Part shown: piece by piece, positions 35,430-50,338 of the stretch
Numbering within the stretch: position 1 is the stretch's first letter
Layout: each line of letters opens with the position of its first letter
Source of the DNA: Taenia hydatigena
Lineage: Eukaryota; Platyhelminthes; Cestoda; Cyclophyllidea; Taeniidae
Length of the DNA stretch: 64,000 nucleotides
Reading direction: 5' to 3'
NCBI GenBank assembly: GCA_036345935.2
Contig: JADWOT020001221.1
Span: 62,001 to 126,000, forward strand
Program-made: the position numbers and the translations under genes
Notes under the pieces: generated by a model
Seen by the model: only the letters and a program-made list of their open reading frames with translations
Databases searched by the model: none
Told to the model about the DNA's origin: nothing

Positions 35430-36460
35430 AGCGTCTGCAGCTGCTTTTTGGCAAACAATGAAAAGGTAGAGAAACTAGTTGCTTGAATTACAACTAATTG
35501 CGGTTTGTTTGCCTTCGCTGTATTTATACGAAGACAATGTCTGTTTTAAATATTTAGGAACAGATGTGTGAGATGGACATGTCGAAATATTTTGCGCATA
35601 AAATTCGCCTAGACTGCTAGTTGGGTATCTAAAGAGCACGAGCATAATGCTAATTGGTATTCAAGGAGTCACACTGACGTGCAACCCAATGAGCCGCGTA
35701 TGCTTTGCTGTTATATTCACTTCAATATATATGTTTGTGTTTTTTCGTAAGACTACTCGCGCCCTGCCAAGTTGGTCTGGGCAGTAAATTGATTTGTACT
35801 GGAATAAGAATAGGTGAGCTTTAAAGAAAGGGCTGGATTAAAGTCATAATGCGCCTCATAAAACGACTGTTTTCCAAAATCAAAGCAAAGAAACACGTAT
35901 TGATGCTCATTTATCAAACAGCAATTTAGCACACTCAGAGAACAATAGGATCATATTTTTCAATGCCAAACTAGGTAACTTACCAGGAATTTTATCGTTG
36001 CTGAAATAAAGGCCTGTAAAAGCTTCATTAGGGAAATAATCCGCAAAATACTATGCATCGGTGCCTCTGCGAGACAGGGTAGCACTAGCACTAGAGGGAA
36101 TTCGTAGCTAATGTTCATGGTCAGCGCAAGCCATTTTATATGAACTCATCTAAAATTGGTGTTATTGCACATTTTAAAACTGTTAGAAATCACTTTAGCA
36201 CCTGTGGTCACCTGTGCCACCATCAACAACGGTTCAATGTAGCGATCTCTTGAAATGCAAAACAAAAAGTGCTTCAATCTCCATTTTAACTGAGTTCAAC
36301 ACCACATGATATTTGGGAAACGTCAAAGTGCATATTAGGCGTTTTAGCGATTACGGCACTCGTGTAACACTTCTGGGTGGCCTACATCAGCCTTTGTTTT
36401 GCAACGTGATCCGCTTTTCTTTTTGCGAAGTGAACTGCTACTATCTTCAGTGAGTAGCAA
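35430..36460. repeat. Unit 2 of the diverged tandem duplication (with 33500-34750)
   Basis: Same orientation as unit 1. The minus-strand reading keeps MSINTCFFALILENSRFM, parallel to MSIKAGFAASILENRRF in unit 1, but then meets stops. The plus strand is also parallel (KRLFSKIKAKKHVLMLI against KRLFSNIDAAKPALILI), so which strand was coding, if either, cannot be decided by eye. Confidence 0.55.
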
Positions 36461-36516
36461 GAATCGCTTACAAAAAGTACATGCTGGTTAAAAGGTGACC
36501 CATTCCTTCCGCCCTT

Positions 36517-36535
36517 CGATCGATTGTCTCGATCG
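36517..36535. other. Perfect 7-bp hairpin with nested CGATCG palindromes
   Basis: CGATCGA (36517-36523) and TCGATCG (36529-36535) form a perfect stem with a TTGTC loop. Each arm is itself a palindrome. It sits just beyond unit 2 of the tandem duplication and could mark a junction. Confidence 0.4.
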
Positions 36536-39149
36536 TTGCTATATTTTACACCACAAAATGTCAGGAGTTATGGGTCGACTCTTAAACAGATCTGAAGCAT
36601 GCCACTCTGGGACACCTTGATGCAGGCTACTTAGACGCAAGTGATGGAGGGTATCTTGAAAGTCATGCACATAGGACTAGACTGATAGGAATGTTAAACA
36701 TGCGTTCTGCAAGACAACTTCCTGTTTGATCAAATTTACTTTAGCAAATCCAGATGCTAGCTTTTAGAAAAATAGTGCATTATGACTTATGAGGAAAGTC
36801 ATGGCTTTGATAAAAGTTGCGATCTATCAATCCCTCCAACTGAAAGCGATCAAATGGCCACGAAAAGCAACAGTAAAAAATGCAGGCTGACTTGGCAACA
36901 AATAATAGGTAGCTGCGCAGAACTTCTCTGAAAAAAAACAATCATCAGAACCATTTGTCATCCATTTTTAACGAGATATGAACTGATGCGTACTATGCGC
37001 CCACGAAAGCACTTGTCTTTAAAAGCAATGATCAAGCCTTGTCTACCTTTATTTTCAGATGCATGTTCAGAGCCCACTGCACATGCTGTCTTGTAGGCGT
37101 TAGAAACTATTGCCAGGAGGTGGTGAAGGATATTAATTAAAACTCGCGAATGCATTTTTAGAGGAATGTGGGGAGAGGACAGAGGATCCTATTACTATTC
37201 AGTTCCGCGACAGTTTAAAACGCAAGAAATAATATAATCACTAGTGATTACAACAAGGTTTTATTCCAAATGAATAACTAGCTCTGACTCCTCTGTATTT
37301 AAGTCGTAATTACCTTTTTGAAGGAACAAACTCGGTTTGATTATATATCATAATATATGGCCACGCAATCGTAAATTTTATTCCACCACATCTAAGTCTG
37401 TGCCATTCGAATGCTTCGTATTCATGCTACTTTTGTGGCGTGGGCCAGATGGAATTGCTATAATATACCTGTTTGCGCCATAGCCATAGAACTGATCATT
37501 ACTACTCCTCTTTAGCCCAGACCCCGCCTCCACAGCATTTTGCTTACTGTATATCCTTATAATTTTTTTGGAAACAATGGTAAGACAATGCTTCTGTTGA
37601 ATATCGCAAGTAACTAGTCTTCACTGTTTATTAGTGTTTGTCGCTGTTCATCAGTATTGTTTTTAAAGATTACAAGCAAATTAGATTTGCTTTTATATAA
37701 TCAAGCAGCTGCTCTCAAGTCCTTGGCAATAATTGCAATGGCAGAGGTGCCAGTTGATGGTTCGGTTTTCTGCAAGGAAACCTCCATTTTGGTGCCAAGG
37801 GATATTATACCGACATTTAGTGCAATGGAAGCAAATATTTTTCTAATTGGAAGAGCAATCACTCGTTATTTTGTCGAACTATGACTGATAGTCTTCACGC
37901 TGAATGAATTTAGACGAAGCCAGCTGTCGTTGGATAAGCCATCGGCGATCTCGGGGATGTCCCTATAATGTTAGTGATAAGACTCAACTTTTAGACAAGG
38001 CTGCAGACCATGCTGCAAGCTAAGGTAATTTTGCAGTCTTTTGGTTCCCCTTGATGACCAGATGTCATGCCTACTTCAACAGGCTTTGCTTCATTTTCTG
38101 CGCCACTGCTGTGGATTCTGCAATGGAAAGGTGTCGCATTAAGCCTTTCTAGATGATTGGACTCACGATGCTGCAGATTTATTATGGATCACTGGGATAT
38201 CAAAGTGCATAAAAGTGCAGCTTGTCAATCCCAAGTGACAGTTTACCGGGAAAATTTGGTCAAATCGTTCTCACCACCATCTCTCCTAATCTCGACTATT
38301 GACTGCTATTTTTAGCTCTCCTTGCCACTCGTTCATCAAGGCTTTGCTTTCTATCATCCAAACTGTGAAGGTCGAGAGTCAAAGAGATCTCTGCCAATTT
38401 TTAATAAGCACGCCTTCCTAAGGCTTCTCTTTGAGCAGTACTGATTTTCTGCACATGAATGAAGTAAGTGTTGTCAAATCCCTCATTTTACGAATGCCCT
38501 GTTTTGTAGTTTTTTATCAAGCCTGCTAAAATATATCATTGCTTGCCCAGAAATCAGCTCTCGCGCACTGCGCTTGGAAGTGACTTCGAGAAATTGATGC
38601 AGAAGGAAGTACACTTATTTTAAACTTCAGATCCAGAAAATCAATGCTATTTAGCAGCATAGCGGCAGGGCTAACCACGGCTCATCTTGTCTTGACATTA
38701 GTTACATCCATTTCCTTATCTTTTCCGGCAATAAGGGTAACTGGACGTGTTCGAGGTCTCGTTATCTACGCAACTAATTCTATGGCTCACTTCTACTCCT
38801 TGATGCTGCTTCGCGCATAAGCGCAGGCCCATCAAATTGTTGTCAAGCCCTCCTAATGAACTGGTAATTCATTTCGGTTGCCAAACTTTATTGCTCATGC
38901 ATAATGCATGGGTATGGTCCGCGACAAATGAAGCAGCAACTTAGATAAAGGAAACGCTTTAATTATTTTTAACGATTACTGTTACGTTAGTTTGCTGCGA
39001 CGACTCTTAGCATGACTCCTGCATTCCTTAGTGCTCTTCCATTCCTGCTTTTATTTTTTTCTCCGAATTTCACACTGCGCTGTATCAGAGGTTTCCGATT
39101 TTACAGCCATTACAGGAAGATTATCGAAATCACCCCATTGTTACGTGAA
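36536..39149. other. No recognised gene
   Basis: Short ORFs only (largest 75 codons at 37657-37884). AT-rich with no RNA gene or clear repeat. Confidence 0.5.
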
Positions 39150-39900
39150 GCGAATTGAGTAAGCACTATATTTAAACCCATTAATTAATTTACATGGCCA
39201 TACAAAACAAAAAAGCTATTCCTTTTGCGATGGTCTTGCGTTTTGACATCACATCGCTGGCCTGGCAAATTAACCTCCTCAGCGTTTTGTACATACCGCA
39301 TCAATTTATGGCACACTAACAGAGTAGATCCATACACACAGATGCACAATCATTTTAGCTTGACCAAAATTTGTGCGGTGCGGACGAATTACGCCAGCAT
39401 GTGTCCTAATAATGGTGTGGAGGTACGTGCTCATCTCGTTGACAGTAGTTGTGGATGCAGAAATGCGGATTTGGCCTAAGCACTGGCAGAACCTATGCGA
39501 GATCGAGTGTGGCTCTTTGTACCTGTAAGTTACAAGCAGAGTAGATTGCTGTGCAGATAGCACCAATTCATATGCTCAATGTCAATGCAATATAAAGAAG
39601 TGTATACGGGCATGTAATCCTAATGCATCAAAAAAGTGTACATAATTAGTTCCATCACATAGACTATTTCTGTTCCGAAGTCGACATATTTCTTCACGAA
39701 AACAGACAATAAAGTATGATCATCTTGTTTTATATGAAGTCGGTGCATTTTAATGCCAAGGAAGGACACATAAGTGCACACCAACAACTCTCGCACCCAG
39801 CAAGATATTATGACACCGGATTGCAGCTGACTGGCTTACGTAAAGACTAGCGCCGCGACGATAGTTGGGATCACTAGCGATTCATTTGTCCCTTCACTAT
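39150..39900 (+). repeat. Diverged repeat, direct partner of 17300-18000
   Basis: See the partner for anchors. This copy carries ORFs on both strands (39225-39479 plus; 39306-39566 minus) that are overlapping shadows of each other. The plus frame shared with the partner reads SVHFNAKEGHISAHQQLSHP. The two copies are 22 kb apart in the same orientation. Confidence 0.55.
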
Positions 39901-42900
39901 TCCATTAAGCTAGACTTAAAGGACTATAAGGTGATTTCTACACATGGAGGTGATAAGGCCACATAGCATGCAGCATAAAGTGCTCATGGCGCAACGCCAA
40001 AATCCATAGATCTTTACCATACATGAACCACTTTTTGCTGGAAATTATTTCCCCTAGGGTAGAAGCGTGAACAAATGGGTAAACACAGGTAAATAAGGCA
40101 AGAAAAATGAAGTCTCGCTTGTACCATGAGTAGAAGGCATGCAGTGCTGTTAATAACCACTTTATAATTATTTTGTGCCTTTTTTTGAAAGTTATGGCTA
40201 TTGTTTGAAGGCAGGAAGAGTCGAAAAATGGCGAAATTAATGTCCCAAACAAGTGAGCCAGCGAATGGACTGATTGAACTCGAAGCAATTTCACCCAAGG
40301 CTATAACCAGGTAACACTCGTAATAAGATGTAACTTATGGATATTGGTCAGATTTATGAGATGGCTGTGCCTGGAGTGCACTCGTAAATTTTATCGGCAA
40401 AAGGTTAAGAATGGGCAAGATGTGTACCCATGCTTATCCCTGTACGAGCAATGGTGTCATTGATTTAAAATTTAACAAAATTTAGTGAAGTTCTAAATAG
40501 TTTGTTTTGGCACAGATTCGCATCAAAAGTGCTGTTTTTGCTCATCCCATCGCACGCTGAATGTAAGCCTGGTTTATCTTCATAAAAGCTCTTCTTTCTG
40601 CATCGTCTACACCGCAGGACTTTTAGATGCGGCGAAATTGGTAAGCTGTTGATATCTGACGAATCTCTTATCAGACGCTTTTTTCAAGCCCTTCTTTTTC
40701 ACAAAATTACTTTCCTACAACTACTTGCGGCAGATTTTATTTTGGCAGCCTAAATGCCATTGGTGTTAGACATGCGCGAAGGGTTGCATCTTCTTTTCAT
40801 CAACACAGAAAAAAGTATCCATTACTGCCCATGTTACACAGAAGCTGTGCGGTCAATGTCTGGAAAATTCATTGAAAAGAACGAATGTTGGGTAGGAAAA
40901 CGTGAGAGAAGCAAGGGAGCAGGAAAATCGTGTCGCCACTTTTACTGTCAGCGTGCCAGTGTGACTTAGTCAACATATTTAATCAAGCGCTTGGGCATTT
41001 TTCAGTCAGCTGCTGGTCACTCTCAGATTGCAGTTGCGAAGCACGCAAACAGTGGGAGGCAGATGTTGCTTATACAGCCAAATTGCCTTGATTCTATGCT
41101 GTATTGGGTGCAAGGATATAGAGAGAAAATGGTTTGGAGCACGTGGACAACATAGGAGTAGGAGGTTAGTGTTGAACTGACAGACAAGCTTATTGTTCCT
41201 TTGGGAAAGGGTGGGAATTGCCGAACAATTGTAAAGGAATAGCTGAAGCTCTCCTGATTTGTCGTTGGATAGTAAATTATTTTAACGGAGGAGTCACGGC
41301 GAGTGAGGTCTAACTTGTTAGAGACAATTGGGAAATCCCACTAAGCACTTGGCCTTACATGGTGCCAAAGTCATAGCACTTTTCCCAAGGAACATTTTAT
41401 GGTTGGCATATGAACATCTGTCATTGGCGGTAGATGTTGGTTTTGCGTGCAAGATTTGTCGGTGCAGTGCATCTGTGTTGGAATAGTCAGCTTCGCAAGG
41501 ATCGTGGATCATGGTTTCTACTTATGAGCGACCTTACATCATGCATTTGTGGTGCATGATTTGAGCCTAGAAGCAGGGAGATCAGAGCACATATCACTAA
41601 GCCCGATGCAATTTGTGATAGCAGATTTGAAACACCAGCAGTCTAACCATACGAACCACTGAAGCGTGGTTGACGTAATAATTAGTTAAGCAGCGTCGCA
41701 GTTGCGATTTATAGGCTCGGTAGCATAATTGTGCCGATTCTATTGTTAATAGCAAGCACGGATATTTTAATTATGCTTTGTATTTGAGTATATCATGCAC
41801 CACATTTCGACAACCAGGATGCTGGCTATTCGTGAAGCTTTCTGGTGATCAAGTGCCACTTCCCCAGCGAGAACCGAAAGGCGATAGCTACGGGAACACC
41901 AAGCAATTCTAAAAAAGAAACGTTCCTAAGGGACAGCAACAGCACTTATGCAATTAAGAAAAATTAAATGATTTATTTGCCTTGCAATTAGCAGCTTTCT
42001 AATATATTTACAAAAGCATTTGCATTTTTACCTTTATTCCTACGAGTCTTCAAATGTTCCTCGATTTTGGTCCCACCAGGACAGAAATTCCATTGTGGCA
42101 GATATATTTGAGGGATGGGCAGGATATTCTGGCAACGCCAATCTAGGTATGCTTTAAAAACTTTGTTTCAAAACTTTAGAAAGAAGTTATTGCTCACATT
42201 TTGCCCTCTGCAATTGCATTGGATGCTTTACATGGGTCCTCGTCGTTGTTGCTCTAAAGCATATTTTTTGCAGAAAGAGTTTTCTTGGTGTCAGTCACAC
42301 TTTTGATTGTTCGCTTGCACACTTGAAAAGGATGGCAATACAATTGATGGGATAGAACACATAAGTATATAAGTGTTTTCTTCACGTAAATTAGCTTTAG
42401 CGGCCTTTTATATTCCCCTAACGTATTCACAGTGTAGGATGATCCACCAATTACTGCGCAAATATGCATTGTTGTGACACCAAGAAGAGGTTACTCGTGC
42501 TTAAATAGATCAAATTGTGAGGAGTAGTATACGGTGCCTTAATAATTTATATAATTCCCTTCTTAGTAAAGGCAGCAACAGGAAACCTGCATCATATGAT
42601 TAGTAAATCACTTCCATCTCGTTTGTTAAGGGCTGTTACTGTGCCAGCTTAGCAACAAGAACACGAAAACCGTGCAGTTATTACACATTTTCCTTATTAT
42701 TAGCAATAGGAAAACAAGGTCGTTCAATTTGAAAACTCTTCATCATTTTTGTTGGCTGCTCCCTTTTCGGACATTGTTGCAACCGTGCAGCACTCATTAT
42801 GCAGATCCGAAATGTGTGCGAAGATGTTTATGCCAACAACGTTGAGATGAGCGATGTCAGCGCAATATTTGGAAAAGCTGAATTAGTTTATAACGGGTGA

Positions 42901-45900
42901 GCTATTAGATTACCATCTTTCACGCTGTTTAAAAAAGTCCACCCACGCGAGCAGTTTTGACGCATGGTGATGAATGTGACCGCTTATGACTTAGTTGAGG
43001 TTATGATCCAAGTTCTGTTTTTGTGGCTGAACCAAACCATTTGCTTCTCATTATAACCTAATCGGATACGACAGTCACTAAGGTACACAGGCGCACTTGC
43101 AGTCAAGCGTGGCTACACTGTGAAAGAAGAGGCCTTGAAATGGAGGTAGTTTAGATTGAAGTGCTGGTACTCAAAGTGGTGGGTCCACTGAATTTATTCT
43201 CGCAATACAAGCGCATCCTAAGAATTAAACGGTGGGACTTCGCTGTCACACTGCATGCTTTATGCGCATTTATATAAATATGGCTATAATACGCTTGGAA
43301 CGAAACCATTAAAAGGGCCTTCAATTAACTTTATTTAACTTAAAATGATTCCATTGCGTTGGTTAAAAGGAACCCCTAAGTCATTGTTCAGGTTTGCTGA
43401 GAAGCAAGAAGGTACTTTGAGTTCACAAACCTACCGATAAAACCAAAAGTCCGCCGCTTTCGAATTTCGGTTGGAGGCAGGTTTGATTGCAGATTTAACA
43501 CAGTTCCTCAAATCATCTAATTAAGCAGCCGAAGACTTGTTACCGAATCGCACGATTAAGCTAACATTATTTCCTCAACTAATCTTGCTATTTGGCGATT
43601 CATTTTGACAAATCTGCCACATCTAATTGGACCGCGATGTAACGTTCACAAGCCACTCACTAACGCAAGGTCACGGTATGCTGCAAACAATGGCGACCAG
43701 AGGCTCGTCATGCAAATGGATTTCTTAATGGTACACATGTAACAGAAACACTTGAAATGATGGAAAATAGATTGTCAGTGATAAAGATGACAGATGCTGA
43801 TAAACACATTCAGCTTGGAGTTAAACAAGAGACCAGAGGCAGTTCAGGATTACATTGATAATCTTCGATTGCATTCCCATGCTAGCAATTCATTATGCTA
43901 AAATAGTGACTCAGGCATTGATGGTTGGGTAAAGAAATGGTCTTGTCGCGCATTTGCAGGGACTTTTGCTATTAAATGTGCGCGAGAATCGCATGGCTGT
44001 GTTCGTCATTACAATCAGAATAGGTGGGATTTTATCAAATCTATGCATTTGCCACTTCCTCATTAAACTAAAGTACAGCCTTTTGTGGTGCCACTTGTAA
44101 GGACCCGTGCCAGATCAGAATTCAGAACTCTTAACATTAAACAACACACGGTGTTAAATGGTGGAATTATGGGTTTGAACAATGCAAGTTACGAAGTACA
44201 ATGCATTTCATTTAGCCCAGTTTAAATGCTGTAGTAGTGGCACAGAATGGTAGGATGTATAATCGTGTATACATGCATAAACATCTGGTACGGGGATGGA
44301 GGTGAGAAGAGTTGGTAATCTCTTATTGTGGATTCGTGGACGGTGGGCCAGTTATGCATACCTCTCGTAGCACTAATCCGTTAATGAAATTGTTAGGGCT
44401 GACCACCCTTAAATACTGCGACACATGCATTTGAGTCAACCGCGAACATTGAATTTGTGCCGCACCATCACTTAGCTCAGGTCAATGTCAAGATGTCTGA
44501 CGATCGTCCCAGATCGTGGAGAAGTAGTTCAGTAAAAAATTGGGGAAGTCCACCTCTGAACAGACCAACACTCGATCTTCGAAAATCCTAAAGGATAAAA
44601 TATCAGTCCTGTTTGCTTGATTATGCTAAAACAAACAATATTTACCTAAACAATCTCAATTTTATACCAGGCGAATGTAATTGAGCAAGTAAAGGCAAAA
44701 GTCATGGTAGAAAGTTCGCACAGTAATGATACCTCACGATTTACCTAATCAAACAAAGTTAACAACTCTATATAAATATGGCAACTCGAAACAGATTGAA
44801 ATGCGGCCTTTTTATAGCCCCGTGCGTTACATTGGTTTATTTGAATCATGAATAAAAATCGTGTGCCAAGTGGACCTTCAATCGTTTGGTCCAGACTTTA
44901 GGTTATTCGGTTCTTTCTACATGCCGTGGATCGGAACAAATTGAAATTTCCTTAGTCGTTATTAAGGAGTAGAATAACCGCAACTGAAAGGGACTCATAA
45001 TATTCCAGGTAAAGCAGGATGAAAGGATCGCTTTTTGACGGACGGCCCCACCTACTACCTTAAAAAGGTCAGGGTATTGGGTAGAGGTGTTTGGCTATCC
45101 CACCTGATATTCTTGCACGTCTCCGATATTGCACAACTTTTCACAATCTTTCTTGCTAGAAGTACGACTATAACAAATAGTCAAAAAGATTGGCTTGACT
45201 TACCTTCGGCACTCAGCTTCGATTATAACTGCTAAAGCACATGATATTGCTATTCAACTACTGCAGCATGCTCAAAAATGGGAATGGTAATAACTGATGG
45301 GTCACTTGAAATCAGGTCTGGAGCCTTTATTGTGCAGCGCCAGTGCTTGAAGCTTAGTTAGGATTGTAACTAATGGGTTGCAAGTGACTTTCCATCCAGC
45401 CGTCACCATCTTCTCGAAATCCGCTCAGGCCGCATACTTCAGCCGCCTACTAGTGCCTACAACAGCCACCACTTTTATCAAGAACTCAACATCTCATCCT
45501 TTGCTTTTCGCTGTAGTTAACTCGTGATCGTGCTTTTGTACTAACCCAATTCATATCACTGAAAAGCTCATTTATCCTGCTAATAGGATTTCAACTTTTG
45601 GTAGGCATTTTCAGGAGGCCAGCTTCACTGTCATAATCTTGCTCTGACTCAGCGCAGCGACTGCGAAAATCAAATCCTCTATGTTTTTATGGCCAAATAG
45701 AATGAGCGGTGCTTTTAAAGAGATGGCCTTGGATGAGGATGATGCAATGGTTATGGATAGTATGACGTTGGGGTTTGGCAGGTTAAAGCATAATTATAAA
45801 AGTATAAAAGTAATAACTCCATGGTTCAAAGTTTTAAAAGCACTACACAAGCAACGAAAGCACATAGGCTAATAAAACGACATGAATAAAATTTCAGCTT

Positions 45901-48900
45901 GCCTATGCCTTTAAATGATTTTAAATTTACTGCAATGACTTTTGATCGAATCTGGTTTTGATGCAGCTGATCGCAACTAGGAGAGCTAGCTCGAGAGAGT
46001 ATGTGTTTCTTATTCAATGTGCACACTTAGTGGAGCATAAGACAGTGAAATCTCGAATATTATTTGGGAGGAGGAGAGACCACCAAATAAGCATAACGAT
46101 GTCTCTACCTTGCAAAAGCAGTTTGCTGCCTTTACCAGCGTCGACGCTCTTATTGCACCTTGAAGAAAGCCTAGATTAATTTCACTTTCCCATTTACCAC
46201 TAGTTTTAATCCTCACTTGTCAGTTTAAGGCGCTGCTATCTGGCAGCACCCAAACCTCTTACCAACGCCTCGATAATCCCAACCGTGTTGCTTTCAGGCG
46301 TTATTCTCTATTGTAGACGTAATTCTTCGCAAGATGTAGGCAAACCATTCTAATGCTTTAAGATTGGTCTAATGCAGCTTGGCTCAATCTTTACCTGCTT
46401 TTTGATAAAGATTAATTTAAAACTTAAAACCTTTGTAGTTATCAAACTAACCTGCAATTTATGAATAGGAGGATGGGATTTTGCATTCCTTGCCTAGGAC
46501 TAACGTTCAAAGGTAGCAATGTGAAGATGAAGCCAAAAAAGTGCACTCAGAGAAAGGAAGCAATCTTAATGGGTAAAGTCATTAATAAGTGCCCAAGTAT
46601 TTAAGCTTCCTTATGAACACTGCGATCATTCCTTGTTAGATTCGGCATTCAAAACCGAGAAAAAAGGGAGCAGCAGAATTTTATTCGACCGCTTATTGTT
46701 TAAAGGAGACGTTTAAAATGTCCATTTTTCACCTCTATCGTGACACTACACCACGACCGGCATTAATTTCATACTAGTCGTAGTTGTGGACTTGTGCGCG
46801 CTATATACTTGTAGGCAATGGTTGGAATTATCTTGGAGTGCCAGTTAGCCTGCATGGTGAGACTGAGGGTAGGAGAATGCGGGTGCGGGAAAGTTGCAAT
46901 AAAGGGAAAGGCTTCGTCGATCGTGTGCCCTTTGCACCTCTTAATTATATGATCATTCCAATAACAGTGAATTAATCCATGGGTTGAAGGGCGAAGAAGT
47001 GAAGTTGTGAAGCGGCTGTGGGGCAGACAGTAATGAATTTGATCACTAAACGGCAGCGTATTATATGAGGGTGGGAAACATCATAAGCTACCGTCATGTT
47101 GCGTTGGTGTTGGTTGATACGGTCCCTTTGTTTATGTGCTGGTCTCCTTGCGTCTTGCTTATGCACTGCTGCAGGTCACCTCAGTTTGCCTCATGAGTCG
47201 TGAACTGCAGCAAGAACTCAGAAAAATAATTAAAAGTTAAATTTTAATTTCCGTTAATTAAGGTACTGAATGGGCAGCAGAGTGCAGCTATATACTACAA
47301 TTATCATAGTAGGTCCCTTAAGCACCGGCCAGACCTAATCTGTCTACTTTACTTGAAGTGCCTACTTTGCTCGTTTACGAAAGAACCGCTACACGCATGC
47401 GGCAAAAAATACCATCAGCCATGGTCTGCTGCTACTATGTACTATCGCCAGTCATCTCTTGCACTGATTTTCTGCTCCTGCTGCCCTTACTACATTGATT
47501 GTGTCATATGTTATTACTTTGAAGGCCAGTCGCCTACATTAGCGATGCCCACTGGACGCAAAATTTGCCATTAGGTCACATAGCACTTCAGCCCCAAACA
47601 AAATAAAATATTTTCATTCCTAGGTCTAGCATTCCGTTTACAATGCCGGATTACAGTCGGGTATTGTAACAACGCCTCACGCGGCCGTGCTGATACACAA
47701 GACAGGCATTTTTATCCTGCTTTCCAGATTTGCTTTAATGGGTAAATTGAATGATGCAACGCGCATGCCTTTGCGTTCTCCTTCTCTATTTCGTACAAAT
47801 TTAGGCCACGGTTGCCATTTGTACGCGGATACCTTTGCAAAGTTTGTTTAATTGATTACAAATTTCTGTCGATAAGCACTCAGTGACTGCTAACCTTATG
47901 ACGAAATAAGCGACATCTCACCCGAGGAAGAAGTGGGCTTTTAAATGCTAACTGGTTATCACCAAGTCATTCCAGTAATTTAGCCAAAATATACGACCTA
48001 ATCGAATTTGTCTACTCTCGAAACGGACAAACGCCAAATCCATTACTTTCCATTGACACACTTTATAATATTCAGGGCGCTGAGGAGTGGCAGACCGTTA
48101 TATGGTTGGCAGCATAAATAGTGCACAAAAAAAGTTTTCAACCTGATGAAATCTTGACTTATGAATAAAATTTTTGTGCTTCTTTGACAATAAAGAGCTC
48201 TTACTGATGAAATGCCAAACTGACCCAACGCAACATATGGCTCATGCTTTACTGAATGCGGATTTGCACTGTCGGCTAATGTATAATTTAAAGCTGGCAA
48301 TACAAACTGTCCAGTTTATGAGGAAATATTGACAGGTTGGTAGTGGACAAAGCTGATTACCAAACTTTTATTAGAACCTTTCGTTTGGGATGGACACAAG
48401 TGCTTAATAAGGCGCTGAAATCGGGGTACTATGCACAATATCGACATGTCTTCCCGCAACACAGGACGCGATTCGCAAATAAAGCAACGACATGCATATC
48501 TAACCAGCATGGTTTGCTGTATGATCTTGTGATTGAGCAAATAATCTAAGTCGGTTGCATATTTAAACTGTCCTATGGCAGTACCATTTTGTCGCTAGAT
48601 CAGAAAACTGGATAGAAGTGGCTGAAAGAAGAAAGTCGCATCTGACTAGGCAAATGATTCGACCCCTTTTACCATACAATGTAGGTAGGCTTATCGACAT
48701 TTTACACGAAGGTTCCTCTTTCGGTGGATGTGAAAAAGATCGATTCTACATTAAAAAAATGGTTCAACTTATTTTCCAGGTTGCCTTCCATCACGTTGTA
48801 TTTTTGATTCAGAAAACTTTTTGTGCGACGAACTCGTATGCAGATGACGGTCAAGGGAAAATTGCCTGATTGCGTTTGTCGGGGCAGAGTCCAGTGCCCA

Positions 48901-50338
48901 GAGTTTAGGCATATATGTGCATTACTAGCCTAACTGCTTTAGAATTGGTGAAATTTTGATGGCTCTGAGAGAGTGGACAAGTCTCAATATTGGAAGGGTT
49001 AGATCGGAATATGGAGGTGGTGGATTAACATTTGAAGCCAATAATGTGTTTTTGCTAAAGTGTTTGTGATTTCGCATGAACTCGCTTATAGGAAGTTAGT
49101 TACAAGTTGGGTTCTCCGCACCCAGTTTGGTTGATAGCCTACGTGAGCATCTCATAAATTCCTAGCATGGTTTTACTTTTTCAAATGCAAAGAAGAAGTA
49201 AAGCAGAGCCGCACATAAATATGGCGTTGTTACCAACTTTGATTGCTGTGTTTGCAAGGGAGCAAGGACTACAGTAATAACGAGACAGTCTCTTACCGCC
49301 TTTACACGCCCATGCTAGAATGCAGCCCAGATCAAAGAAAGCACTAGGCATAGAAGAAACCCGCATTGGCGACCCCAAATTTCATGGTATGGCAGTTGAA
49401 ATAACTGTGAAGTCAGCATTATAATGTTGCCCCTAACCCGCTATTTAAGTATGAACGGAAATCGGTCAGGGCGCGTCCGCAGCGACAGGAACCTATTATC
49501 CAAATTTACCAGCTAAAATGTTTCAGTGCGCAAGTTGCGTTGTCGTTTGTGCAAAGCTTTGCATTTTGCTAAAAGGCCACTTCGCCATTTCGTTAGCTAA
49601 TTTGTAGATTATTTGTATTTTGTCAGAAATTCAGCCATGGTTGCAACTTGCGATACAGGGACGTTTGATGTTCCCGGTAGTACATGAACATAAAGCTGGT
49701 AATGCGAATGGGGAATTTACCTATGTACCGCAGGGCTTCTCGAGCATAATTCGCAGTCTAATTGCCTGACAGGATGCAACACCTGCCTGTCTAGTAGCAA
49801 AAAGCCCGTTCTGATAGGCGCTGGAGTTGCCTAGTTGCCTGCTCTTCATGACTGATAAATTACTGGGATGAGTTTATGCAGCATAGTTCTAAGCTAGGGT
49901 CTAAGTGATTCTAAAATTCACTTTACCTAAAAAGGTCCTGCCAGAGGGCACGTAGGATAGTGTGTATTCCCTGGCGCCATTGACACAGTCTTCAATGTTT
50001 ACGTGATCTTCAAGCAGAGCCAGATCCGCCAGCGCGGCAGCATTATTAGAGGTCGCTTGTTTAACTCGCCTACTCTAGCCCTTGAATCCAGCAAGAAGGA
50101 GTTTTTACCGTTAAAATCATCTTTTAGTATAATTTAGCCATACTAATTAAAAATTTAGCAAAGTGCATGTACCGAACACTCCTCTGACTTGCTGAAGCTA
50201 ACGGCTACTTTGATGTGAGATATCATTCAACTAAATGCCTCTCGTTTAAGTGGCGCCATGACTGGAGTTGTGCTCGTTTAATTTAATCTGATAACCCTGT
50301 GCTGATCGTATTCAGCAGTGCTAGCCAGAACTACGAAT
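39901..50338. other. About 10.4 kb without a recognised gene
   Basis: Only short ORFs (118 codons at most, at 39938-40294). I found no domain, tRNA, rRNA or snRNA. A YADD tetrapeptide near 48837 and a small Arg/Ser-rich ORF at 44491 were considered and not accepted. GC content varies little. Part of it may be intron of a long gene whose exons I cannot see. Confidence 0.45.

Noticed and set aside
44491..44589. Small ORF MSDDRPRSWRSSS resembling an RS-domain protein
   Set aside because: Only 32 codons, with no flanking splice sites, RRM or conservation evidence.
48618..48869. YADD tetrapeptide suggesting a LINE reverse transcriptase
   Set aside because: No other reverse transcriptase motif is present at the right distances; four residues alone can occur by chance.
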